Shown here: in pieces, positions 8,480 through 17,417 of the stretch
Numbering within the stretch: the stretch's first letter is position 1
Layout: each line of letters starts with the position of its first letter
Source: Tunicatimonas sp964551335
GTDB lineage: Bacteria; Bacteroidota; Bacteroidia; Cytophagales; Cyclobacteriaceae
Reading direction: 5' to 3'
Length of the DNA: 64,000 bases
Assembly (NCBI GenBank): GCA_964551335.1
Contig: CAZKCO010000028.1
Location: 28,902 to 92,901 of the forward strand
Position numbers and translations under genes: made by a program
The notes under the pieces: model-generated
What the model was told of the DNA's origin: nothing
Databases searched by the model: none
Seen by the model: the letters and a program-made list of their open reading frames with translations, nothing else

Positions 8480-9855
8480 CTCTTTTGATAGGAGATAATG
8501 CTGCCAACAATCATTCCCAATGCGCTTGCTCCTAACCCCCATAGCAGGCTAGGAGTTGAGGTTTCCAGGTACTCAAAAACCAGCCATCCCACCATGCCGA
8601 AGCCAATAGAAAGTAGAGCACCTAATTCAGTAGCTTTTTTCCAGTATAGCCCGGCCATCAGCGGTACGAATAGGGAAACCAGACTAAGTACCGAGGATAA
8701 AGCTACCAAATCGTAGATGTTAGTCTTGAGCGAAGCCATTACGGTAGAAGCCAGCGCTACAACTACTACCGATCCTCGCAATACGCGCAGCAGCTGCTTA
8801 TCGCTCTGAATTCTCCAGTTAGGTTTGATGATATTTTCAGCCAGGATAGTGGCTGGAGCCAATATGGCTCCACTGGTAGTACTCATGATGGCCGACAACA
8901 GAGCACCAAAGAATAGAATCTGCAACCCAATTCCGGTATGCTGGAGCACTACTGTTGGGAGCATGAGCTGGGCATCAGAGACAGAACTTAAAAGGTTAGG
9001 GTACACCTGAACCGTGCACAAACCGATAAAGAGCGGAATAAAACCAACGGTCAGATACATCCCCGCCCCTAAGTAGGAAGCCTGAACGGCAACTTTCTCG
9101 GAGCGAGCCGCCATTACCCGCTGGAAGACATCCTGCTGAGGAATAGAGCCTAAACCAATAGTAATCCAGGCCGCCAGATAGTGTAAAGAACTTTCTAGCG
9201 TAGGTTCAGGAATCGCTCGGAAAAATCCTTTTGGGGTTTTCGCTAAAATAGAATGAATGCCTCCAGCCTCACTGCCTAGGTCAAAAGCCAGAAAGAGTAG
9301 TCCGGCAATAATGACAATGGTTTGAATAAAATCGGTAATAGAAATAGCCCAGAGCCCGCCCACGTAAGTATAAATCAGCACCACCACAGTTCCGACCCAG
9401 ATGCCTACCAGCGTGGGAATGCCCGCTACGGCTTGGAATAAAATCCCCATAGCTACTAACTGGGCAGCAATCCACCCGAAGTAAGATGGAACCATGCACA
9501 GACTGGACAGCAATTCTACCCTCCGACTGAACCGATCCCGATAAAAATCGCAAAAGGTTAAAATATTCAATCGGTACAACGGACGAGCAATTAGTAAGCC
9601 TACCAGCACCAGACACAAAGCCGCCCCAAATGGGTCTTCAATTACCCCGAGTAACCCGTGCTGCACGAATTCGGAAGAAGCACCCAATACGGTTTCTGAA
9701 CCAAACCAAGTGGCAAATAAAGCCGAGGAAGCTAGCGCTAGGGGAAGCCGCCGTCCGGCTAACACATAATCCCGGCTGCTTTTGATCCAGCGAGAGGAAA
9801 GTACTCCAATGAGTATGGTAGCCAGTAAGTAGCCACCAATGAAGATAAGCAACAA
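8476..9855 (-). CDS. Sodium:solute symporter (SSS family)
   Basis: 459 residues, rich in membrane helices; about 13 can be counted, as expected of the sodium:solute symporter family (SLC5-like, LeuT fold). Family-typical features are visible: the N-terminal SSRWIKSSRDYVLAGRRLP loop after helix 1, the FATWFGSETVLGASSEF segment in helix 2, QQDVFQRVMAARSEK before helix 8 and the SAIMSTTSGAILAPATILAENII stretch (quoted in part), which carries the sodium-site serines and threonines. The substrate could be a sugar, proline, pantothenate or a carboxylate; it cannot be told from sequence by eye. It is convergent with the cupredoxin gene and 89 bases downstream of the channel gene start-to-stop order on the same strand. 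Confidence 0.9.
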   Translation of the reverse strand: MLLIFIGGYLLATILIGVLSSRWIKSSRDYVLAGRRLPLALASSALFATWFGSETVLGASSEFVQHGLLGVIEDPFGAALCLVLVGLLIARPLYRLNILTFCDFYRDRFSRRVELLSSLCMVPSYFGWIAAQLVAMGILFQAVAGIPTLVGIWVGTVVVLIYTYVGGLWAISITDFIQTIVIIAGLLFLAFDLGSEAGGIHSILAKTPKGFFRAIPEPTLESSLHYLAAWITIGLGSIPQQDVFQRVMAARSEKVAVQASYLGAGMYLTVGFIPLFIGLCTVQVYPNLLSSVSDAQLMLPTVVLQHTGIGLQILFFGALLSAIMSTTSGAILAPATILAENIIKPNWRIQSDKQLLRVLRGSVVVVALASTVMASLKTNIYDLVALSSVLSLVSLFVPLMAGLYWKKATELGALLSIGFGMVGWLVFEYLETSTPSLLWGLGASALGMIVGSIISYQKR

Positions 9856-9944
9856 TACTTCAGAAGATTAATTTAAGGGCGCAATATGTTAAAAATTTTT
9901 CTGAGACCGGGTACTAATTATTCGAGAAAAGTAGCAGATAGATA

Positions 9945-10982
9945 TTATTGCTCACCTTCCTCAATCTCCTGGTGGTAATTCTGAAAGGCCCCTGCTTCTA
10001 GATCATCCCAGCACCATCCGTCGTTTCGGATGAGTCCTAGTAGCATTTTCCTTCTGTTTTCCCAGCAGCGATAATGCCTATCCCATTCCGAGGCATCCAC
10101 AGGAATGATTTCAGCTAAACGCTCTCTGTTTGGCGGAGGAGGGGCCTCACTGGCTGGCCGCACGTAGACATCCTTTACCTTGCTTAGGTAATGAGAGATT
10201 GCATTTCGGAGAGGTAGCAATACGTTTTCGGAAGGTCGCCTGTCTTCGGGCACTAACCCTATCAGCGTAATTGCTTCGTCTAAATTGGTGAGGTTAAGCG
10301 CAAAGGAGTCTTTTTTCCGTTCGGTATGGAAGTAGTGAAGTACCGGATACACGTGATGATTCTGGGCATGGTGCAGAATCATGCCCGTGATAGTCGGCAG
10401 ATGTACTTCCAGAGCGCATAAGTTTTTTCCGTTCCAGGCTTGCTTAATAATCTCTTCTACCGAATAGCCCAAAGTAGAGATGTAGGCACTCAACCGTTGC
10501 TTCTCCACTTCGGCCGAAAGTACCGGTAGCAAATAAGTAAGCGCAATGGAGATAAAGATTAGCCCGGTGAAGGAAAAGATAGCAGTGAAAATCTCCCAAA
10601 ATTCGTTGCCGGGCTCCAGATCACCGTTACCGAAAGTAGAAAGTGTGTAACCAGTGTAGTAGATTTTACTGGCCAGCGAAGCGGGAGTATTGGTTTCAAT
10701 GTTCATCACCGAATCTTCCTCACTCATAATCATGACTGTGCAGGCGGCCCAGATTCCCAGTAGCCAGATCAACAGTACCGATAGCATAATCAGCGTGCCA
10801 CCGTACGATAGAATTCCGCGCCGATGGGTAAGGCGACTCAACGCCAACAGTGTGGCCCATATACCAAACCCAACGTAACGGGTAAACCAACCTGCTCCCT
10901 TAGACGAAAGTGTAGTTGTAACCAGATCGTGTACAAAGGTGAGTAATAGTACCAGTCCAGCTAAAAAAATAGGAATACTCAT
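9945..10982 (-). CDS. Pore-loop cation channel (Ion_trans_2 type) with unusual filter
   Basis: 345 residues from the ATG at 10982; a TTG at 11003 would add seven. Membrane helices lie near residues 3-21, 40-52 and 62-85. A pore loop follows with YYTGYTLSTFGNGDLEPG, then a last helix (IFTAIFSFTGLIFISIALTYLL, quoted in part). The overall shape is that of a two-TM or KcsA-like ion channel pore placed after two extra helices. The canonical potassium filter TVGYGD is replaced by TFGNGD (bases about 10620-10637). The C-terminal 180 residues are cytosolic, helical, and match no regulator I know (no RCK or cNMP motif). Selectivity is therefore uncertain. Confidence 0.8.
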   Translation of the reverse strand: MSIPIFLAGLVLLLTFVHDLVTTTLSSKGAGWFTRYVGFGIWATLLALSRLTHRRGILSYGGTLIMLSVLLIWLLGIWAACTVMIMSEEDSVMNIETNTPASLASKIYYTGYTLSTFGNGDLEPGNEFWEIFTAIFSFTGLIFISIALTYLLPVLSAEVEKQRLSAYISTLGYSVEEIIKQAWNGKNLCALEVHLPTITGMILHHAQNHHVYPVLHYFHTERKKDSFALNLTNLDEAITLIGLVPEDRRPSENVLLPLRNAISHYLSKVKDVYVRPASEAPPPPNRERLAEIIPVDASEWDRHYRCWENRRKMLLGLIRNDGWCWDDLEAGAFQNYHQEIEEGEQ

Positions 10983-11058
10983 ACGGATAAGATCAATAGC
11001 CAAAAAAATCTATGTGGCTAAGATATCAACTAATACAGTCGGTAAAGTTCTAATATAG

Positions 11059-12345
11059 CTAATCGTCTACTGCCTGATTGACCAGCAGGCGAAACTTCCA
11101 GCCGGTATCGTCGCCAGTGTTGCCTCGGGTTTGCTTCATCAGTATACCGATCAGTTCTTCCTGCGGGTCGGCGAAGTATTGAGTATTGAAGTAGCCGCCC
11201 CAGTCAAAGGTTCCAACACTACCCTGACCACCCTGGTCCTGTCCTCTCTGGTTAAGCACCCCAAACGCTAAACCATAGTACCGGCCTTGCCCTTCCCAAA
11301 AATTACCAATCTGATTACCCATCATAGACTGTACGGTAGTACGGCTTAAAATACGCACTCCGTTTAGCTCGCCATTATTGAGGTACATCTGCAAAAAAGT
11401 CGCATAATCTTTGGCCGTGCTGCTCAGCCCCGCTCCGCCGGCAAAAAATGTTTTTGCTCCTTTTATCGGATAATCAGCGTCGTAGCCAGTGCCAGAGTAC
11501 TGTTCCCATTGACCTCCGTTTCGCTGCTGCACCGCTACCAAGCGGTCGGCTTTGTTATTAGGCAGATAGAACCAGGTGTCGTTCATGCCCAGCGGCTCAA
11601 ACAGATGTTCTCGCAGAAACTCATCAAACGGCTGGCCTGACATAATTTCTACGAAATAACCAAGTACGTCTAAACCTTCGGCGTAGGAGTACTTCTCGCC
11701 CGGATTAAAGTGTAGCGGCAACTTCGCCAGTTTTTTGATATTCTCTTCAATGGTAATATCCTCCGTGGTAAAAGCATCAATAATTCCGGCTTTCTGGTAG
11801 ATCATTTTGAAGCGTTCGTCCCCGTCAATCATACCGTAGCCCAACCCCGAAGTATGCGTTAGTAAGTGGCGAATCGTGATTTCGTTATCCGCGGGTTTGG
11901 TAGTGTAAGTAGTGTCGGCGTAGCGGAAGCGGTCTAGCACCTGGGGGTTTTTAAACTCGGGAATGTACTTAGAAATAGGATCGTCCAGGCGAAACAACCC
12001 TTCCTCCCACAGCATCATCACAGCAGTGGCCGTAACGGCTTTAGTCTGGGAAGCAATTCGGAAGATAGCGTCTTTTTGTAGTTTGCGTCCCGAAGGGTCA
12101 GCAGTACCAAAGGCTTTATGATACACAATTTTACCCCGCCGCGCTACTAAAGCTACCAGACCGGGCACCTTATCATCTTCTATGGCGTCTTTCGCCATCG
12201 CATCAATCCGGGCTAAGCGTTCAGCGGACACACCTACGCTAGCCGGTTTGGCCTCAGTTAATGGAGGAGATTGTTGGCTAGACTTGGTCTGAGCAGATAC
12301 AGTAAAAGTAACAAAGAGAATTAAGGCGGCAAGTAGATGTTGCAT
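11059..12345 (-). CDS. Secreted serine hydrolase of the beta-lactamase (class C/EstB) family
   Basis: 428 residues with a cleavable signal (MQHLLAALILFVTFTVSAQ). The catalytic SxxK motif is SQTK at residues 99-102, inside FRIASQTKAVTA. The second motif region reads NPGEKYSYAEGLDVLGYF, where the usual Y-x-N is YAE. The third region, GTFDWGGYFNT, has a WGG in place of the usual HxG/KTG. These are typical departures for esterase-type members of the family, so this is more likely an esterase or a D-alanyl peptidase-like hydrolase than a true beta-lactamase. The natural substrate is unknown. It sits alone on its transcript, about 56 bases downstream of the channel gene's start-side neighbour. Confidence 0.88.
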   Translation of the reverse strand: MQHLLAALILFVTFTVSAQTKSSQQSPPLTEAKPASVGVSAERLARIDAMAKDAIEDDKVPGLVALVARRGKIVYHKAFGTADPSGRKLQKDAIFRIASQTKAVTATAVMMLWEEGLFRLDDPISKYIPEFKNPQVLDRFRYADTTYTTKPADNEITIRHLLTHTSGLGYGMIDGDERFKMIYQKAGIIDAFTTEDITIEENIKKLAKLPLHFNPGEKYSYAEGLDVLGYFVEIMSGQPFDEFLREHLFEPLGMNDTWFYLPNNKADRLVAVQQRNGGQWEQYSGTGYDADYPIKGAKTFFAGGAGLSSTAKDYATFLQMYLNNGELNGVRILSRTTVQSMMGNQIGNFWEGQGRYYGLAFGVLNQRGQDQGGQGSVGTFDWGGYFNTQYFADPQEELIGILMKQTRGNTGDDTGWKFRLLVNQAVDD

Positions 12346-13001
12346 AGTAGGTTTCGGATTAAATATGGGCTAAAATAAGGAAATTCCTTTTCTATACATT
12401 ACTTCTGATATTAAGCGAAGCTCTCCAAAAGCAGAGCAAAACTATTACTGAAAAATACAAAAATCACTTGAAGCTTATCTAAAGACCCTCTGCTTAGTAG
12501 CTTGGGAACAACCACCGCTACAGGGCCAAGTCGGATGCTGAAGAAGCTGTTAGGTGCGATGGTATTCTCACTAATACAGTATCTGACTCATCGGTTTCTG
12601 TGTATTACTCCGATAAGCACTATGAGCTTAAAAAGGACCAATAGCTATGATACACAGTAATCATCAAGTGCTTCCAATCGGAAAAAGCTACTGGTTTATC
12701 TTCCCAGGATTTGCTTCCGATTACGCAGCTCCCGATTCTTTATTCATCATTAGACTCATACTCGAGAGCCACCCAAAACGTACTCAGGTACAAATGGAAG
12801 TACCAACCGCTTCACCACTATTCTTATTCCTGCGAGAATAAAGCATTTGGCACAAGCTTTCCCTCCTGGGATATTGTATTTGGCCCCTATTTAAAAAATC
12901 AGCATCAAAAGAAGAAATAAAGTATAAATATCTGTTTATCATAAAAATACGCCCACAATTTCTAACTATTCATTATACGAAATACCTTACTATACATTGA
13001 T
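12346..13001. other. Gene-poor 656-base gap with possible gene remnant
   Basis: No intact gene is visible. The region is flanked by the starts and ends of two minus-strand genes. On the plus strand a 70-codon stretch without a good start (see the entry at 12711-12920) looks like the tail of a protein. The rest is AT-rich with no tRNA, no clear terminator hairpin and no repeat I can see. Confidence 0.4.
12711..12920 (+). pseudogene. Possible remnant of an outer-membrane-barrel-like protein C-terminus
   Basis: An open stretch of 69 codons beginning at TTG with no convincing start. Its middle, RATQNVLRYKWKYQP followed by FGTSFPSWDIVFGPYL, alternates polar and aromatic residues as in the last strands of outer membrane beta-barrels of Bacteroidota, which often have a TxNVxRxKWxYxP pattern. 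An overlapping frame from 12647 is open too, but looks like noise. I infer a decayed gene, at low confidence; chance is a real alternative. Confidence 0.25.
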
Positions 13002-13910
13002 TTAAATTTTCCCCTCTATATCATGTAGATAACTCATACTTTGGTTGATGCTAGCAACTGGATTGGGCGACTGGTCTTGCTCTACAAAGCACTGTTCTAC
13101 TCCGGTTTCTTTGGCGAGCTGCATGATCTTGGTGATGTCTACTACGCCATCGCCCAGTTCCTGGAAGGCATCGTGGGGTACCTGCTCGTGGTTGTACATG
13201 GTGGGAGTGCCGGGCTTTTTGTCTTTCAAATGCAGTAGTTTGATACGTCCGGGCATCTCCTTCATCAGTCCTACCGGATCGTGGCCGGCCAGGCTGGCCC
13301 AGAATACGTCTAGCTCAAAGAACACGGTGCCCGGTTCAAATTCTTCCATCAGTATGCGATAGGGTATCTGCCCCTCCATCGGCTCAAACTCAAAGGCGTG
13401 GTTGTGGTAGCAGAGGTCAATCCCAGCCTTTTGGCAGAGTTCGCCTGCCGTATTCAGTTGCTCGGCCACCTTACGGTAGTCGTCCAGCGTCTCCCGCTCC
13501 CCCTCTACCATATAGCCAAACACCAGATACCGGAAGTTGTGCTTTACGGCATCGTCTACCATCTTTTCAAAGGAGTAGTCTTTGGGAGCTTCCTGCCCGA
13601 TCAAATCCCAGCGGCCGGTAACAAACGACCAGGGGAAGAAGGTGCTGCTGGAGGTTAATCCCAAATCCTGCATGATAGGACTCAGTTCATCGTAGTTACG
13701 CACGTCGCCGCCTTCAATCTGGGCGTAGCCCGCTTCTTTAATTGCCTTCAGCGTAGCGGCCGGGTCTTTTTCCATCTGGTTACGTACGGTATACAGTTGT
13801 ACACCCATCTGGGCTACGTAGGGGTTGTTAGGGGTCATTACTGCGGAGGTTAAAAAGGGAACACTAGCGCCAGCCGCAGCGGTAGTTTTAAGGAAGTCAC
13901 GTCGTTTCAT
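13002..13910 (-). CDS. Exported sugar phosphate isomerase/epimerase family protein
   Basis: 302 residues. The N-terminus MKRRDFLKTTAAAGASVPFL is a twin-arginine type export signal, so a folded, probably metal-loaded enzyme is exported. The remainder fits the xylose isomerase-like TIM barrel (AP endonuclease 2 superfamily): GVQLYTVRNQM at the first strand, CYHNHAFEFEP with the metal-site histidine region, ELDVFWASLAGHDP with a metal-binding aspartate, IKLLHLKDKKPG and the final CFVEQDQSP strand. Family members isomerise or epimerise sugars, inositols or hydroxypyruvate. The precise substrate is not evident. A weakly hydrophilic loop region holds several acidic residues typical of the family. 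Confidence 0.87.
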   Translation of the reverse strand: MKRRDFLKTTAAAGASVPFLTSAVMTPNNPYVAQMGVQLYTVRNQMEKDPAATLKAIKEAGYAQIEGGDVRNYDELSPIMQDLGLTSSSTFFPWSFVTGRWDLIGQEAPKDYSFEKMVDDAVKHNFRYLVFGYMVEGERETLDDYRKVAEQLNTAGELCQKAGIDLCYHNHAFEFEPMEGQIPYRILMEEFEPGTVFFELDVFWASLAGHDPVGLMKEMPGRIKLLHLKDKKPGTPTMYNHEQVPHDAFQELGDGVVDITKIMQLAKETGVEQCFVEQDQSPNPVASINQSMSYLHDIEGKI

Positions 13911-14077
13911 AGTTCGGTAGATGCGTTTTAATAATCTTCAAAGTTATCACTTTTTCTTATTCTTGCCCAAATCCTGCTAATTGCTCACTATAAAGTACGC
14001 TGGTTTTTACTACCATCAGTTGATAATACCCGGTCAATCCACTACTTTAATCTCGGCTAAATAAAACCTAATCCACC

Positions 14078-14962
14078 ATGCCCGAAATCCTCTATCGCCC
14101 CACCCACCGAAGAAGTTTCATCAAAAAATCGCTGACCCTGGCGGGGATGGCCGCTACCGTTACGCCTATCTATAGTTACGCTGCTGCCCCCTCCGAAGAA
14201 GTACATTGGGCTTTGCTATCCGACACCCACGTAGCCGGTGATACCGAAAACACTTACCGCGGATTTAAACCCTACGAAAATCTAAAAACCGTTGTACCAC
14301 AAGTACTGGAAACCTCTCCGCAGGGGGTAATTATCAACGGTGATGTAGCTCGGCTCACCGGTGAAAAGTCTGACTATCAGCGCATTAACGAACTACTAGA
14401 CCCAGTGGCGCAGAAGATGCCGGTGCATATGACGATGGGCAACCACGATGATCGGGAGAACTTCTATCAGGTATTTACTGAAAACACTACTGAGGTAGAG
14501 GATAAGTACGTGCAGGTGATAGAAGCCGCTCCGGTGCGGATGATCCTACTTGATTCTTTGCTATACGTGAATAAGGTAGCGGGTTTATTAGGGAAGTCGC
14601 AGCGCAGTTGGTTAGAGAGCTATCTAGCCAATGCCTCACCCATGACTACCCTGCTCTTTGTCCACCATACGCTAGGCGATAGAGACTCCGATTTACTGGA
14701 TGTAGATCGGATGTTTGCTATTGTACAACCTCACTCATTCGTGAAGGCCGTATTCTACGGGCACTCCCATCAGTACCAGTACAGTGAGCGGGAGGGTATT
14801 CACCTGATCAACTTACCCGCCATCGGTTATAACTTTTCTGATGATCAGCCGGTAGGTTGGGTTGATGCCAAGCTAACCGAAAAAGGAGGCGACTTTACCC
14901 TGTGGGCCTTCGGCGGCAACCGGTCAGGCGATCAACAAACCACTCATTTGGATTGGCGTTAG
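14078..14962 (+). CDS. Exported calcineurin-like metallophosphoesterase
   Basis: 294 residues with a twin-arginine-like start (HRRSFIKKSLTLAGMAATV) and a hydrophobic stretch. The five metallophosphoesterase motifs are all in place: DTHVAG in LLSDTHVAG, INGDVARL, MGNHDDRENF, VHHTLGD and YGHSHQYQ. These bind two metals and hydrolyse phosphomono- or phosphodiesters. The family contains 3',5'-cyclic AMP phosphodiesterases and phosphodiesterases of glycerophospholipids, but the substrate here is unknown. It is divergent from the isomerase gene, which has the same style of export signal. The stop is 36 bases from the stop of the DUF5690 transporter gene on the other strand. Confidence 0.87.
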   Translation: MPEILYRPTHRRSFIKKSLTLAGMAATVTPIYSYAAAPSEEVHWALLSDTHVAGDTENTYRGFKPYENLKTVVPQVLETSPQGVIINGDVARLTGEKSDYQRINELLDPVAQKMPVHMTMGNHDDRENFYQVFTENTTEVEDKYVQVIEAAPVRMILLDSLLYVNKVAGLLGKSQRSWLESYLANASPMTTLLFVHHTLGDRDSDLLDVDRMFAIVQPHSFVKAVFYGHSHQYQYSEREGIHLINLPAIGYNFSDDQPVGWVDAKLTEKGGDFTLWAFGGNRSGDQQTTHLDWR

Positions 14963-14998
14963 TGATCGGTGCTTTCTCCTTTTGATCTATTATTTAGA

Positions 14999-16318
14999 CT
15001 AAACCCTTTCGGTAGCTACTGTAGGTACACTCTCCTGCGAGGGGACCGCCGATTGCCAGGTGCTTTGCTTGCGTTGGAAGTACAGTAGCGCTAGCAGCAT
15101 CAGACCGCTTCCGGCGAAGGTGATAACGTAGCTAGAGCGGATAAAAAACTGTAGCCAGCTAATCTCGCTTTGCCCGAAGTTCTTGTAGAACAGCACTCCC
15201 ACACTACCCAGGTAACCGAAAGAGTCAGCCACGTAGATGAGGAAGCCCGCAGTACCCACGTAGCGGAAGGTAGCCAGCAAACGGTCAAACAAAATACTAT
15301 TGAAGGGAACGTAGCCCAGGTAAAGACCCAGTCCGGCCAGGGTCATCCAGATAGGGGCGCTCAGCCATCCGCGCTCGAAGGCCAAGGTACTACCGCCTAC
15401 CAACGCAAACCCCAGCGCAATGAGCACGTGGTAGGTAGCCAGCGCCTGCCGATTATCCTTAATGAACATCAGCAGCCCCATCACTATTAGCACACAAAGG
15501 GCAATAGGCACTTCGGTGAGGGTAAAGATAGCGGGAGTATCGCCGTAGCCCAGAGCGTTCCACAGTTCAGCGGCAAAGTTATCCCGGAAATCGCGAAAGG
15601 CAGTTAGTAAAATATAGGCCAGCACCAGCAGAGTGATACCTCCGGCAAAGGTACGCAGGAACTGCCGTCGCTGAGTACGGTTCATTGGCTCCCGTTTGGT
15701 TCGCAGTCGTTCGTCCTCCGCTGAAGGGGGAGGAATTTGCTGTAGCATCAGCACAAAGATAATTAGAGGAATAGCGAACAACAGCCCGATCACCAACGGC
15801 ATCCAGTATTCATTTACACTCCAGTTGAGCATCACGTACTTACCAATGGTTTTTACAAAGCCTGAGGAAAAAATAAAACTAATTGAAAGTCCGGCTCCCA
15901 GAATCTCCGTCGTTTGCCGTCCTTCCAGGTAACTGAATACCAGTCCCCACACCATACCTAGTGGTAAGCCATTCAGAAATAGAAAGACAATGTTGTAAGG
16001 AGCCGGTACCAGGGCAAACCCCAGCAAGGCTAACCCCGCCAATCCGATCAGTACCACAATGCTTAGTGCCCGCTTCGCGCCCGCCATCTCCGAAACCACC
16101 TTAATGCCAATGAACTTGGAAAGCGTGTAGCCCAACACCTGAGCCGTGATCAACAGAATTTTATAATCGATTCCCCAGAAGCTAAGATCACTGAAGGTAG
16201 CCACCGCAAAGGGTTTACGAAAGGCATACATGCAGGAGTAAGTACAAAAGGAGGCCACGATGGCGTAGACGGAGAAGGTCCACTTATTCGTATTTTGCAG
16301 CCAGTTAGTAAGTTTCAT
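14999..16318 (-). CDS. DUF5690 family transporter (MFS-like)
   Basis: 439 residues with about 12 membrane helices. The opening (FCTYSCMYAFRKPFAVATF, then LGYTLSKFIGIKVVSEM) is characteristic of the DUF5690 family that is widespread in Bacteroidota and Planctomycetes, and resembles the glycerol-3-phosphate or hexose-phosphate transporters of the major facilitator superfamily. A cytoplasmic loop after helix 6 is basic and polar (DERLRTKREPMNRTQRRQF). The substrate is not known. The gene is followed downstream on the opposite strand by the metallophosphatase, and its upstream neighbour on the same strand is the PHP phosphatase, about 125 bases away. Confidence 0.88.
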   Translation of the reverse strand: MKLTNWLQNTNKWTFSVYAIVASFCTYSCMYAFRKPFAVATFSDLSFWGIDYKILLITAQVLGYTLSKFIGIKVVSEMAGAKRALSIVVLIGLAGLALLGFALVPAPYNIVFLFLNGLPLGMVWGLVFSYLEGRQTTEILGAGLSISFIFSSGFVKTIGKYVMLNWSVNEYWMPLVIGLLFAIPLIIFVLMLQQIPPPSAEDERLRTKREPMNRTQRRQFLRTFAGGITLLVLAYILLTAFRDFRDNFAAELWNALGYGDTPAIFTLTEVPIALCVLIVMGLLMFIKDNRQALATYHVLIALGFALVGGSTLAFERGWLSAPIWMTLAGLGLYLGYVPFNSILFDRLLATFRYVGTAGFLIYVADSFGYLGSVGVLFYKNFGQSEISWLQFFIRSSYVITFAGSGLMLLALLYFQRKQSTWQSAVPSQESVPTVATERV

Positions 16319-16402
16319 AGAAATTCGATGGTTCGATTGCTCGATTGTTCAATGGTTATTGGCAGCCGCTGCGCGGTTACTTGTTGCCCTTATTCATTAC
16401 CT

Positions 16403-16444
16403 ATTGTTCATTGTTCATTGTTCATTGCTCATTGCTAATTATTC
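16403..16444. repeat. Seven-base tandem repeat, six copies
   Basis: Three perfect copies of ATTGTTC are followed by ATTGCTC, ATTGCTA and ATTATTC. The run lies between the DUF5690 start and the PHP phosphatase stop on the minus strand, and its last bases touch that stop codon. The repeat could vary in copy number by slippage. I see no coding effect apart from the phosphatase tail. Confidence 0.7.
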
Positions 16445-17306
16445 ATTGTACCACAACTCCGCTGCTCGTAAACGCCACATCCTGCCACTCGCCTCGGTAC
16501 AATATCCGCATTTGGTCGTAGCCAATGGCTAGTAGTCGTTCGTTAACTTCAGTAAAGCGACCGGTAATCTCTCGGGGGTGGTGGGAATCGGAATTAAGCA
16601 TGATGGGGATATTGCGCTCGCGCATCTGCTCCAGAATCCAGTAGCTGGGATAAGGCTCCTCAGTCAGTTGCTTGTACATCCCGCGGGTGTTTATCTCCAT
16701 AGTTAAGCCAGCCTCAGCAATCACGTCCAGTGTTTTGATTACTTCGGTTTGGTACCACTCAGCCTGCTCATCGAAGAGGTTACCGTCTTCGCTCTGGATT
16801 TTGATCTTATCCAGGTGGCCGACAATGTCGGGTGGATCTTCCCGCACCATCTGCCGGATGAGGGCGTAGTAGCGATGAATAGCCGCTTCAATATTATTAG
16901 CGAAGACTTCTTCCAAACCTCGCAAAAACACCTGATGCCTTCCGTCAATCTCCCAGGGATAGCCGTCAGCAAAGAAATCCACAAAGTGTACCGAACCTAC
17001 GATATAGTCCAGCGAGAATTGATCTTTCACCCGGCTCGGCCCCGCCACATCAGGAATAAAATCTACCTCCAACCCTCGGTATATGTCAATCTGCCCGGCA
17101 TAGACTTCTTTGAGTTTCTCTACCTCCTGTACGTAGCTTTCCTGGTCAGCCTGCTGCATAGGCCAGGGTAGCTCATAGGGTAGTGGAGCGTGGGAGGAAA
17201 TCCCGTAAGCCGGCATTCCCAGCTGAATGGCCTGCTGTAGATAGACCTCGGGTACTTCCTTGCCATCGCAATAGTAACAGTGGCTGTGGTAGTTAGTGTA
17301 AGCCAT
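16443..17306 (-). CDS. PHP-domain histidinol-phosphatase family protein
   Basis: 287 residues. The PHP metal-binding signatures are visible: HSH in YTNYHSHCYYCDG (H7, H9), the SSHAP segment, GLEVDFIP, the VGSVHFVD motif, GHLDKIK and MLNSDSHHPREI near the end. This is the HisK/HisJ-type fold, a trinuclear metal phosphoesterase. In histidine biosynthesis these remove phosphate from L-histidinol phosphate, but many paralogues have other substrates. No other his gene is adjacent, so the histidine assignment is by family only. The gene is divergent from the sialidase gene, with 111 bases between start codons. Its stop overlaps a 7-bp tandem repeat. Confidence 0.83.
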   Translation of the reverse strand: MAYTNYHSHCYYCDGKEVPEVYLQQAIQLGMPAYGISSHAPLPYELPWPMQQADQESYVQEVEKLKEVYAGQIDIYRGLEVDFIPDVAGPSRVKDQFSLDYIVGSVHFVDFFADGYPWEIDGRHQVFLRGLEEVFANNIEAAIHRYYALIRQMVREDPPDIVGHLDKIKIQSEDGNLFDEQAEWYQTEVIKTLDVIAEAGLTMEINTRGMYKQLTEEPYPSYWILEQMRERNIPIMLNSDSHHPREITGRFTEVNERLLAIGYDQMRILYRGEWQDVAFTSSGVVVQ

Positions 17307-17417
17307 AGTATGGTGATTAAAGATACAGTATTTACGCAGCTTTCGTATTACGGCAATGTTACCAAATGTTCTGACCTACTGATTTGAGTAACTTTTATCA
17401 AATAGCTATCTTCCCAA

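Noticed and set aside
11059..12345. A true class C beta-lactamase conferring resistance
   Set aside because: The second and third active-site motifs (YAE and WGG instead of YxN and KTG) point to an esterase or peptidase-like relative.
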